This document shows, in pieces, positions 47,170-57,646 of a stretch of DNA of 64,000 nucleotides. Numbering within the stretch: position 1 is the first letter of the stretch; each line of letters begins with the position of its first letter. This stretch comes from Massospora cicadina (Eukaryota; Entomophthoromycota; Entomophthoromycetes; Entomophthorales; Entomophthoraceae), in contig JAKSZP010005271.1 in NCBI GenBank assembly GCA_022478985.1, forward strand, positions 124,001 to 188,000, given 5' to 3'. The notes under the pieces were generated by a model. It was not told the DNA's origin. It saw only the letters and a program-made list of their open reading frames with translations, and ran no database searches. Both the position numbers and the translations under genes were made by a program.

Positions 47170-47900
47170 TAAGTACACCGCCGGTGAAGAGAGAATTGCT
47201 TCGTTTTTGTATGTTTATGAATCTGTCATGCATGGCGCAACGGATAAGCAAAAAGTTCAACACATCCTTCCTTGCTTGAGTCTTTTAGCACAAGAGATGA
47301 TAGTCCCTTATATGGACACTCTGCACAGCTTGGCAGAGGTGAAGGAGGCTCTTTTGGCTGAATTCAGATAAAAGCAGAGTCTACACAGAGAAAAACAGGC
47401 CTTTATGCGCCTTAGCATTTATGAGGGAGAACCAACCACTGCCTTTGTAGAGTGACTTTACCTTACTGCGCAAAGGTTGTAAACGTCTAACATGCTAACC
47501 CTTGATGATGCTATTGCAGCCACGTTAACTGGGTTAGCTTCCCAACCCTCTCTAGCCAAGCATGTTATCTCAATGAAACGCCACTTCAAAAACATCCATG
47601 ACTAAAGGAGGCTCTGTTAGACTTTTACGATTTTTATTCATGTGCAACAATAAATGAAGTTTAGGTGAAACCTTTCATTCTATCCTTTGAGGAGCCTCTC
47701 CTATAGACCAGTTGGGGGTGAGCCCACCTGTGCCTATCCTCCCTGTAGACCTGCTCCCTTAGTGCGACTCAAAACAGATATCACTCCCTTCTGCAAGTCT
47801 AAGACCTATAATGAAGTTTGTACCATGCTCTCACAAAAGCTCACCAAAGATTCTGACTTCACCTCCAGCAAAGCTGGCAGATAGCACTCTAAGGCTACCC
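47170..47900 (+). pseudogene. E7 gag
   Basis: Reading through stops, the strand gives IASFLYVYESVMHGATDKQK, then ILPCLSLLAQEMIVPYM, SLAEVKEALLAEF and LSIYEGEPTTAFVE, a typical Retrotrans_gag domain order. The 47687-47884 frame continues into a basic C-terminal part. At least four in-frame stops replace sense codons. Confidence 0.78.
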
Positions 47901-48327
47901 AAACTCATGTGGCCGTCTCCTCTACCTATATTGCAACCTAACAGTTGTTGAGAATATCCCTGGGGATGAATCTGAGGGGGTGATGATGATTTTGGTCACT
48001 ACATATTATAAGACCCACAGAATTGGAGGTCCCTGATTGATTAAATTCTGGAGGAGCAGATGAGACCACCAAACCTGAGGAAACGTACCTCAGCCAAATT
48101 CTAGGGTGTCCAAAAAATATTGACACTACCAGCGATAGTGATTAGTATTTAGCTGACTTGATTCGACCTCTTCAAAGGGTTTATATCATGAAAGCTATCC
48201 TGGATAAATACCCTGATACTGCTCATAAACTAACCTCCAATTTCTGGATTAAGGAGGCCTTGGCCCTGACTCCTAACTTTGGAGGAACACTCACAAAGTT
48301 TAAAGTGGTTATTCAAGAGTTTGGGTA

Positions 48328-48890
48328 ATGGCCATCCTGGACACTGGCTCTCCAGTTAACATAGTATCCACTAAGCTCATAAAAAAGTTAAAGCTGGCGC
48401 ATAACTTGGAGTACAATCAAGAATTTTGAACCACAAGCCCAAACAACACCTGTGCCATCAGGACATACTCTTCCCTTCCCATTTAAATTAGGAAGTTTAT
48501 CTTATCAGCTCCAGGAGTGGCCTTGGACAACAACACCTATGATATGCTCATAGGTACCCAATTTATGATTGAGTATGGGGAATTTATCAACATGAAGCAA
48601 GGTTTCCTCTAGTTATCAACTATGAAGTCCCTTTAGTTTTATCCAATAAAGATCCTGGTAAGGATGAATACTCTTGCCTGGTCAAATACCCCTTTTCCGC
48701 TATGACATTGTATTATTCCACCTCTAGGAACAACACAGAAAAATTGCCAGATTCAGTGGATGCTAGGAAAAGTATACCTTTCTATGCTGCAGTTGAGGTT
48801 TTGATTAAGCCTGGTGAACAACGAGTAGTTGACACAAAAATTACACTCCAAATCCCACACCACTGTTTGTTGCACCTCGTAAGTATTTAG
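48328..48890 (+). pseudogene. E7 retropepsin-type protease and linker
   Basis: At 48328 the strand reads MAILDTGSPVNIVSTKLIKK with an intact D-T-G-S. DMLIGTQFMIEYGEF follows at about 48.55 kb, then the linker KDPGKDEYSCLVKYPF. The 48702-48890 frame covers the linker end (VLIKPGEQRVVDTKITLQI). The order and sequence match E4 (22887-22294) closely. Confidence 0.85.
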
Positions 48891-49129
48891 GGCGTTAGTC
48901 CCTTGGAACTTTGGGTATTGCCTGATTTTCCAATCCAGCCTACCAGAGTCCTATTACTCTTCTGTCGGAGAACCAAACAGCAAGGACATAGTTGTAAGAA
49001 AACACCAGGAGATTGGAAGAGGCTTTTTAGTCTCTGTGGAGGACATTGAATAAATTCACTCCATCGGCTCTATGTTAAATATGGTCCTGCCAACGGATAA
49101 CCTAGTATGTACCTTACCCGATGTCCATA

Positions 49130-49869
49130 TTTTATATGAGCTGACTCCCACTGAACTTGACAAAGTTCACACTCTATTGGAAGAAATTTACTTCACTATT
49201 CTATAAAGCAGATAATGACTATGACCACATGAAGGGCTGGTGCCACTCCATTGATGTGGGTGATGCCCAACCCATATAATCAGAACTTTACCACAAATAA
49301 AGGGTAGAAGAACAGAAGATGAGGACGCAACTCAAGCAGTTACTAGATGCGGGGTTACTCGTTCCTTCACAAAGCCTTTGGTCTTATCCTTTTTGTTAAT
49401 CAAAAAGAAGAACGGAGGTCATCAGATAGTCATGAACTACTGCAAATTAAATAACCGTACAAAAAGGATAGCTATTTTATCCCTCTCTTTGATGACGCCC
49501 TGGCTCAACTCTCTGGCTCTAACTTCTTCTCCGCCATGGACTTGGCTAGTGGGTATTGGCAAATGGACCATTCCCCCAAGAAACTAGTAGAAATGTTCTC
49601 TCATTTGCAGTGAGGGTCTCCTTCAACCCACTCAATTATCTCAAAGGTTGTGTAATGCACTTGCAACTTTCCAGCGTGCTATGGACCAAATCATGCAGGA
49701 CCTAAAGTTAAGTCATGGCATTGTCTATCTTGATGACATCATGGTGTTATCAAAAACATTTACGAACACCTTGATCACCTGAAGGAGAGGTTTCAGCAAC
49801 TATGTGAGTCAAATATAAAGTCAAAATTATCAAAGTGTACCTTTTTCCAAAGGAGACTATATTTCCTTG
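49130..49869 (+). pseudogene. E7 reverse transcriptase N-terminal half
   Basis: Begins near 49.14 kb (ELTPTELDKVHTLLEE). Fingers: LVPSQSLWSYPFLLIKKKNG. Palm: FSAMDLASGYWQMD, a LCNALATFQRAMDQIM-like block and IVYLDDIMVLSK with an intact YLDD. The thumb begins LSKCTFFQRRLYFL and is cut by an LTR. Frameshifts occur around 49.45 and 49.75 kb. Confidence 0.85.
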
Positions 49870-51030
49870 TGTTGGGATTTTTGCCCATACTCCCAGCCTG
49901 CTAGATTACCAGAAATCGCTAGGGGATAATTCCCTAAGGCAAAAAGAATTGAAAATTGGCTGACCAAAGTTTCAGAGTAAATACATCGGGAAATTTTGGG
50001 ATATTTGCCTGGTCAGATCCATCTGAGGATTGATCTGGACGAATGCTTAAGATATCATTGGGTGGAGTTGCCAACAAAATAGGGGCATCTGATAGTTGAT
50101 TAATGATTATCTATCAGTGTACCAATTGGGATTGGTCATATTTTCATCATCAACTTATTAGGAATGTATGGAGTAAGTTGCAGTGTGAGTGATGATGCCT
50201 GTAACTAGCAAAATGATCAGCTGGTTTGTGACCTGCCTTAATGGATAACAAGTTTCATTACCTAAGCAGGTCGCTTGCCAAATATGGTTGGTTTTCTTAA
50301 ATCGAGAGAAAAAGTTAAGGATACGTTTTTTAACTTTTTTTTGTTTTAGGTCTTGAGGATGTCCAACAACAGAATCCTAGACAGGATGGGGAAGACCATC
50401 GCTACTGAGATGAGGATGGGTGATTCAATGTCAACGGCTGCCATTTCATTGAGGAGGTGCCAACCAAGGGTTGGGCGCCTAATTTGCCACTATAAATTCC
50501 CTAAAATTCACTAATAAATAATCATAATTTTACAGATCATAACTTACCATATCACAAATTATCACTTTTACTAGAAGTTTAATTTAATAAATTTTATAAG
50601 TATCCATTTGTTCTATTCTTTTTAAGGGATATTATTGCTGTGTGCAATAATTGGGAGATTCTTTAAGATAAAGAGTAAGGACCTGAGTGGGGATCCAGAG
50701 AAGAAGCTGAATCAAATTTGGGATTTCTGCTGACTGTGTGTCAAACCAGAGAAACCATAAACAGGGATCTGAGAGTCCATTGAGTTAGACGGTACAAGTG
50801 AACGAATCCCTATCTAAGACATCATAAGTATTTTGAGAGGAAATACTGTCTGAGCGTTGGAAAGAAATCTAATACTTCCATTCAACTATGGATAATAGTT
50901 GCCATACTATTTAGCAACTAAATCAACTACTATACAATGTGGAGAATTGCACAAAACCCAAACCTGTGCAAGTAATATATTTAACTGGGTTATTGGCTGA
51001 GAATAATCAATATACTATAAATTCTAAAAA
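49870..51030 (+). repeat. E8 left LTR (about 1161 bp)
   Basis: Starts TGTTGGGATTTTTGCCC. It matches 57647-58801. The first roughly 350 bp are clearly diverged, about three bases in four by eye. From about 50.22 kb on, the two are nearly identical. It is followed by TTGGTTACTACAGGGG, a primer-binding-site-like sequence. Confidence 0.88.
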
Positions 51031-51982
51031 TTGGTTACTACAGGGGTGTAGTTGATTATAAGAAACTAAAACATGATGCCATATGAAGATATTTTATCAT
51101 GAACGTGAAGTGGATCACATTCAATTGCGTTCATCAAGCTCAGAAGTGGAGTTCTTAGTGAAGAAAATTGAGGATACCCAAGTTTTGGGAAAATAACTTA
51201 CAGCCTAGATATGGAACTGTCTAGTGATGTAAAGAAACCTATTCCTCCCAACATCTACTTGAGATGAAGAGTAACAGCAGGGCCAACTTGGGTTGAAATT
51301 GGGTCCACTTGAAATAGTACCAAGGAACAGCAGTATTAACTCAGATTGAAATTGGGTCCGCTTTAAATAGTCCTGAGGAGTGAGGTGTTTAGATGAGACA
51401 CTAGATGAGGCATTGGTTGAAATATGAAGCAATTAATTAAGCTATTGGATTACCATACCAATGAAGATATGAAGTCAAAACAGGAAATTAATGATCCAAG
51501 ATAGTGGAGAGAATTGTTTGACTCAATAACATTCGATAAATGATCAGAGATTGTTGGAGATGAGTTCATCATCAATTAAAAATGAAATTAAACTAAGATA
51601 ATGAGGCCATATCGATCTGTGTGATGAAGGGATCATTTCCAGATCCACCAATGGATTTATTTCTAACGTTTTGGATGGCCATGAAGGCCAAAAATCGTTT
51701 TCAGGAGAAAAACGATCTATACAATCAAACATAACTGTTGACTAATGATATACAAAGATTCAAGCATCAGTTGCCAAAATATGAGATGAAATTAGGACCT
51801 GTTGGATGAATAACTAGTTGGGATCAAATGCCTAATGAATGAAAATATTCAAGAGCATTGCCAAAGTTGGCAAGTGTAGCCTATACGTGAAAAAACAGCG
51901 CTGCTGGTCATATGATAAATAAGGTCAGCCCTAAAAAATTGGAAGTATTGGCCCTAAGAGAAAATAAGTGCAATGTTCCCAG

Positions 51983-52170
51983 AGGACCTCGGAACCATTA
52001 AATGGTTATGTCCTGAGATCTTGGTCAAGTCCTAAAAGAGGACCACTGAACCAAATAGATGGTTAAATCTTAAGAGGATAAAATTTTTGAACCATATATA
52101 ACCGGTAGGTCAGAGTATACCTAAAAACCAGTTTGGATGAAGGGGAAAAGAAGGACCTCTGAACCTGTCA
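51983..52170 (+). repeat. Post-pol hairpin and GGACC..TGAACC repeat (copy 1)
   Basis: An inverted repeat at 51983-52014 pairs AGGAC with GTCCT and AACCA with TGGTT around a short loop. The motif GGACC(A/T)CTGAACC or a variant then recurs at about 52.04, 52.09 and 52.15 kb. The same arrangement is at 55598-55780. See findings. Confidence 0.6.
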
Positions 52171-52206
52171 TGAAAATGGCAGAAGAAGACTAGACTAGCC
52201 TGCCAG

Positions 52207-53660
52207 TCAGGATGCGTGAGCACCCAAAATGCAAGACATAATGCCAGTGGCATTGCCACTTGTACAACGTTGTATGAAGCTGTGAATTTGGAAATGACTC
52301 ATTGGTGTAGAATGAGTGTGAGAAGAAACCCGAAAACAAACCAAATGGAAACAACCCCAGACACTGGGGGTCTCGCTGCAGGGGATTGTATTACTGGGAT
52401 GGTTTCTACAAGGTTGCTGGTGGGTGGAATTGATACAAATGTGGAAACAAGGGGGCGGACCCGCGCTTGGAAATGATAGATGTAAGGCCACAAGATACCA
52501 GTATATTGATGGCGGATAGTTGCAATGAGGGGGTTAAATTGCCAGAAGTTTCTCACACGTTGAATCCAGTTGACGATGGTGGGAGCGATGGTAAGCTTCA
52601 GAACTGGTAATGCCCATCCGGTGTAGGGATTGATAGGCCACCAAGTAAATGCCATTGGTACGTCAGCAAGAAGGATATAAATAGAGTATAGAAATTGGTT
52701 TTTAGCGTAAAAAAATGGAAAGGAAAACAAAAAGAATCAACTAAAAATCTTCTCAGTGCAATGCAGCTGATTAAATAGTGTTCATTTGATGTGGGTACAA
52801 GCAGGGATCAGATCCCTCAAATTCGACCTAACCCGGAAATTTTTTGGGGAAGGAGAAAGATAATCTCAATGGGAACTGACATCAAAGGATTTGGCAGTAG
52901 GCCAAGTTGCAGTTGGCTTGACCTCAACTGCCTGAACCGAGGCTTGACCATGTTTCCATCAGTTGGCGTTATGACATCTGGCCCAACGAGAAATGGGAAT
53001 TTCCCAGGGCCACCCCACGTAGAGGCGGTCCCAATTGGTTGAAAACAGGTTTGGGATGCCCAACCCACCCATGTCTGGGCACTGGGGCTTTTATTCAGTC
53101 AAATGTGTTACATCAGCCACAACTCCCAATTTACTAGATAGAGGATTCAAACTTTCTGTAATGGTTTTTGAAGATATCATCTGCACATTGGGGATCATCC
53201 CCAACGATTTTGAGAGGTGGTTAGAGTCAGTGATCATATCATTGGCTAAGTCAAAACTGTCAGCAATTCTGGCTGATAATTCAATTTTTGTCCCTTTTTG
53301 ACTATATGGTTTCCAATTAGCGGGCTTTATTCCCATCAGTTTTGGGCCTTTTGACTTCAATTTGATGATCTCAGCACAGATTTCCGTAATCCAGCGGACA
53401 TGTTCAGCTGAGGTGAGTGAGGGTACCAGGGGAGGGATCTGAAGAGGGAGGGCTGTTACCCAGAGCTTGTCTACCATGTGGGCGAGGTCGCCCTGGGTGA
53501 TGAGGAAAAAGCCACCATCTTCAGACCCTTTTTATTTGGAAGTGGGAAGATCTCCTGATCCACACACAGGGAACGTTCCCCTGACTTACAGAACCTTTTT
53601 TGTTGGTTTAAAAGTCTCATTGAAAAAGAAAAATACAAAAAATGTACATAATATTAAATA
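52207..53660 (-). other. Antisense coding-like block in E8 (first)
   Basis: Three consecutive minus-strand frames of unusual length for this decayed area: 53477-53091 (128 codons, extended upstream in frame through GGFFLITQGDLAH), 53068-52817 (83 codons) and 52730-52299 (143 codons). I recognise no domain. Composition is ordinary, with Leu/Ile/Ser-rich helices in the first and a possible membrane stretch at the start of the third. They could be remnants of one broken gene on the minus strand, captured by or inserted in E8, or a non-LTR element ORF. Confidence 0.4.
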
Positions 53661-53689
53661 TTGATTTTTATGGTCCATGATTTTTGGAC

Positions 53690-54440
53690 CTATGATGAGA
53701 TATGATTGCCGGCATGAGTTGCTTAGGTATCAATTTACCAGAAGATTGAAGCCATAGAACGAATGGCATTGCTAAAGAGTTTCTGAGATACCCAAGTGTT
53801 CCTTGGAATGGTCAGATTTTATAGAAGATTTATTCAGGATTTTGCCAGAATTGCCAAGCCCTTATTCCATCTGTTGTGGATCTGAAGAAAGGATTCTATG
53901 GAATGAAGAAGCACTAAATCCTTTAAAAAGTTGCGCCAGTACTTGATAAATTCTCTTATTTAAAATAACAAATTTCGATCAATAATTTATTATACAAACT
54001 GAGGCTTGTTGATAACAATCAGTGCTGTATTAGCCAAGTAGATGAACTTGGGGACAAACATCTGGTGGCATATGTGAGCCAGATACTCTCAGCCGCTGAG
54101 AGGAACTACACCATAATTGAGCGTAAATACCTTGTGGTCATTTACACCTGCAAATAGTTTTGGGTGTACATCCACGGAACACTTCAAAGTGGTGATGGAC
54201 CACTCCTCATTGTGTTGGATTCACAATTTGTGAGAACCAGAAGTATGACTGGCCTAATGAGCCTTGAAGTTACAGGATTACAATTATGAGATTGTCCACC
54301 AAGTGGGGGCTTCTCATCATAATGTGGATGGCTTATCATGGTTACCAATGGTCCAGATGGTATACCAGCGAGCAGATGAATTATTCCTGAGAATGGTCGA
54401 CGGAGAAATAAAGAACAAGCCCAAAGAAATCCAAGGTGCA
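53690..54440 (+). pseudogene. RT C-terminus and RNase H within E8
   Basis: Starts at the protein position where E7 stops: GHE, then IEAIERMALLKSF, VFLGMVRFYRRFIQDFA and IAKPL. RNase H follows at about 53.9-54.25 kb (SVLYSQVDELGD-like and RNYTIIERKYL-like, then a frame with CWIHNL). The 54264-54446 frame (LQDYNYEIVHQVGASHHNVDGLS) is the RNase H end. Several stops. Confidence 0.82.
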
Positions 54441-54449
54441 CTTTGAAAA

Positions 54450-55560
54450 GTGATGGAAAACACTGAGACCATTAATGGACAAGTTTTTAAGATGATTAAT
54501 GGGAAGTGGTTACTATTCCCAAAGCTATCGGAAAGAGCAGCTATCATTCAAGCCACTCATAAGGTTGTCAGGCATGGAGGCCTGGAGAAGACAACTGACC
54601 ATATTCGCCAGTACTACTACTGGGAGTCAATCAACTATGATGTCGCTTACTATCTAGCTTGTTGTGCGGAGTGCCAGTTGCTCAAGCCACATAAAAATAC
54701 AACTAAATGCTGACTGGTCTGCCCTGGAATTTTCTTGGCATATGGTGTCCATTGACGTGATGGGACCGCTGATGATGAGCACAGGGGGAGTCAAGTATAT
54801 AATAGTTGCGATCAATCATCTGACAAGATGGGTCAAGATGTAGGCCCTGGTGAAAGTAGACGCTACCAGTGCTGCAAAGTTCATCCTAGATCAAGTAGTA
54901 TACCAACATGGATGCCCGTAGGTCCTGCTTAGCAACAATGGGACTAACTTCACATCTCATGTGATCTTGCAATTAAAAGAGATAATGGGATCTGAGTATT
55001 CATGTCTGTACCCTACCAGCCAGAGACAAATGGACTGGTGGAACAAGTTAATGGAATGCTGGCCATGATGCTGAAGAAGCTGGTCTCAGGAAGAACTTTC
55101 ACATGGGGAACATAACTGAGTTTAGAGATTTTTGCATACATATTAGTCTTTATATGCCAACGGGAAAAACGCCATTTGAATTGCTATACAGGAGGAAGGC
55201 CGCGATGCCACTAATTTTATATTTGGTGGTGGAACTAACATCAGGGATGAGTGCAAGGAGTACCTGAACTGATTGACGAATATTCTGGTAAAAATGCAAT
55301 TGCAAACATTTGTACAGCTTTGAAGAAAAGGATATGAGCAAAAATGATAGATGATAATAACTGACCAGCCTTATCAGAATACCAAATAGGCGAAATAGTT
55401 GCCTATTACAATATGCATAGTTTTGGGAGAAGAGACAAACTGGATGCATTGTGGTTGGGTCCATTCGAGATCATTGCCAAGATGGCAATGGACGCCTACT
55501 CCATCAAGAACCTCTTGGATGGAAGGGTAGTAAATGGGTCCATGCTAAGTATTAAAAGCG
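54450..55560 (+). pseudogene. Integrase and pol C-terminus within E8
   Basis: The 54450-54713 frame holds the zinc-binding domain: HKVVRHGGLEKTTDHIRQYY with the His pair and ACCAECQLL with C-x2-C. The core gives MVSIDVMGPLMMSTGG (first Asp). The second-Asp position reads LSNNGTNF, so it is Asn, and PYQPETNGLVEQVNG has the Glu. GPF/Y end: ALWLGPFEIIAKMAMD and IKNLLDGRVVNG (about 55.45-55.54 kb). No chromodomain. Inactive because of the D-to-N change and the stops. Confidence 0.87.
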
Positions 55561-55597
55561 ATGGATCAAGGAAAAATAATATAAAATGAGTTCCTAA

Positions 55598-55780
55598 AGG
55601 ACTGCTGAACCATTAAGTTGGTTCTGTCCTAATGATTTGGTCAAGTAAAAAAAGGACCTCTGAACCAATTGAATATTTAAATCTTAAAAAAGCAAGACCT
55701 CCAAACCATAGAAAACTGGTAGGTTTAAGAATACAGAGGATCCAGTTTGGGGGAAGAAAATAAAAAGATGGACTGCTGAA
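55598..55780 (+). repeat. Post-pol hairpin and GGACC..TGAACC repeat (copy 2)
   Basis: An inverted repeat at 55598-55630 (AGGAC...GAACCA, loop, TGGTTC...GTCCT) is followed by related motifs at about 55.65, 55.70 and 55.77 kb. It lies some 40 bases after the readable end of pol. Confidence 0.6.
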
Positions 55781-55790
55781 CCAAAAAAGG

Positions 55791-56150
55791 TCAAATCCCA
55801 CGGAAAAAGATGAAAAAATAAAAGTTTGATAAAATATGTGGAAAAAGTTATTAAAAACTGCATAGAAAAACTGATATTTTTTATGATTTTTATTTTTATT
55901 AATTATCCTCAATTCAGGGATGATTCCGCCTATGTCGCCTTCTGGGGAGGGAGTATGGATTGCAGTAGGAGTGACTAGCCCATCAAAATCTATGTGAGAT
56001 CAGATGCTAGCAAGGGCTAACCTACATGAAACTAAGTTTATTGAGCAGATGCAGATACCTTTGAGAAAGTGGCTAGGGGAAGGGAAATTAAAATGTCAGA
56101 AGAAACCAAACGTGATACCCTGGAGAGAGGAGAGAAGCAATAGTACAAGA
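55791..56150 (+). other. A-rich stretch and conserved segment after pol in E8
   Basis: 55.79-55.86 kb is A-rich like 45.60-45.73 in E6. The following 55.92-56.08 (reading SPSGEGVWIAVG, DQMLARANLHETKFIEQM) aligns with 45.78-46.02 in E6. It is either the last coding remnant or a conserved untranslated leader of the 3' end. Confidence 0.5.
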
Positions 56151-56197
56151 GGAGGTATTATCAAATAACCCCAAGTAATCCTGATAATGTACCGGAG

Positions 56198-57519
56198 TCA
56201 GAAGATTGGTCTTGCGCGCTTGCTGAAAGGCTTAATCAAGAACACTGGACATATGGCCCAGTAACAAACAAGGAATACTAGATGGGGTTGCCAAATAATG
56301 CCCCCTATCAAAGCCATCAGCAGAAGATACTGATAGGAAGCGCCAGAAAGGAGATAGTTATGAAAGGAACAAATGGCATTCTGCAAGCAATGACTAAGAG
56401 CTTCTCAGAAGCTGAAGCAGAAAGAGCGATGGAAACCAGGAGAGGCTGGAAGCTTCATGGCCCAACTACAAAGAACTTGGCCGTCTTAGCAAAGAGCATA
56501 AGCTGCAATATCCCAATCTAGGATGTTATCAAGATCAAAAGAATTCAGAGCTATGTACAAAGCCTTGGTGACTTGGGCCTTTAATTCTGCATAGGGGTTT
56601 TTGAAATGTAAGCTGTTGCTGATGGGGAGCTTGGTGGCAAAGACAGCTGGCTTGTAGTATTGCTCAAGTCAGAAGAGGAACTCCATAAGCAAGTCCAATA
56701 TAGTGAGGAATGAACGATTAAGAGCAAAAGGCATTACTTCAGGAGGTTTGATGATGATGATGTTAGGAGTATCTGCGAAAGGAGCCAGTCCAGGAGAGTC
56801 TCAAAATCTAACTATGGAATCAACGACAGAGGAAGGATTTGCCACATATTTTTTGAGATGATTGCTAACCTGGTTTCAGAGGGGTTGGTTACTGTTTCCA
56901 GTAATTTCATGGAAGGACTAGCCATTGGTACTTGACTAGGAGTATGAGTCCTAGGAGGTCCATAGAAAAGGTTCCATCGCACAGACTGACTCATTATCTA
57001 GATGAGCTGAAGATCTTGATTAGATAAACTATTGAGAAGCTGTTGGTACCGCGACTCAGAATTTGATATATGAGCTGGATGAGAGGGGGATGTTGGACTT
57101 ATATGATAGTCGACATTATGCACTCTGAAATCAATTAAGCTCCAATTTGGATAAATTGATCTTAAGAAAAGGGGTTAAGCTCTCCAGAGTAAAAGTTAAG
57201 AATGATATGAGCCAAGAGGTTATGAGAAGAAAATAACAAGGGTGAAAATAAATGAGCATTCTTATTGGGCCACAAACAAACATTGACAGCAAGAATCTCC
57301 TGTCAGGGATGAGGAGAAAATCAGGAAATTTAGGATGCTGGACCAAGAATCCTGAATATAACAGCGGGTCATATGCCCTGATGGGTGGAAACTGGATCCC
57401 AGGATTAATATCATCATGAGTAAATTGAACAACCTGGCATGACAGAAGGTCATGGGAACTGCACTCTGAGTAGGTGGTAGTGAGGAGGATGAGGAAGAGA
57501 GCTGCATGCCAAAGGCCAT
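56198..57519 (-). other. Antisense coding-like block in E8 (second)
   Basis: Minus-strand frames at 57519-57262 (85 codons), 57346-57131, 56994-56812 and 56386-56198. Read across frames, near 57.42-57.32 kb it gives INPGIQFPPIRAYDPLLYSG, and near 56.7 kb an EQYYKPAVFATKLPISNSLH-like stretch. No family recognised. It ends just before the purine tract of the right LTR. Confidence 0.35.
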
Positions 57520-57630
57520 CCTGAGAAGCGTTGAGTATTTTTGATCTTACTCCACTTAAGAAAATAAAGTATTTGACTTAGTGTTCAAAGCAGTGTTCTC
57601 CTGCCCCAGTCCTTTTCTCGCTGGAATTTA

Positions 57631-57646
57631 GGAAAGAGGGGGGATG
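57631..57646 (+). other. Polypurine tract of E8
   Basis: GGAAAGAGGGGGGATG lies immediately upstream of the right LTR (TGTTGAAA at 57647). This is the expected primer for plus-strand synthesis. It identifies the 57647 repeat as a true 3' LTR rather than a 5' end of another element. Confidence 0.75.

Larger units (their letters stand above)
46224..49869 (+). mobile_element. E7: plus-strand Gypsy element truncated inside RT
   Basis: The order is LTR, primer-binding site, gag, protease and the N-terminal half of RT, then an abrupt junction at 49869/49870 with the LTR of E8. The RT frame is cut after LSKCTFFQRRLYFL. The missing rest (GHE..., then IEAIERM and VFLGMVRFYRRF) appears at about 53.69 kb inside E8. 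Protease and gag resemble E4 more than E6. No 3' LTR matching 46224-46973 was seen. Confidence 0.75.
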
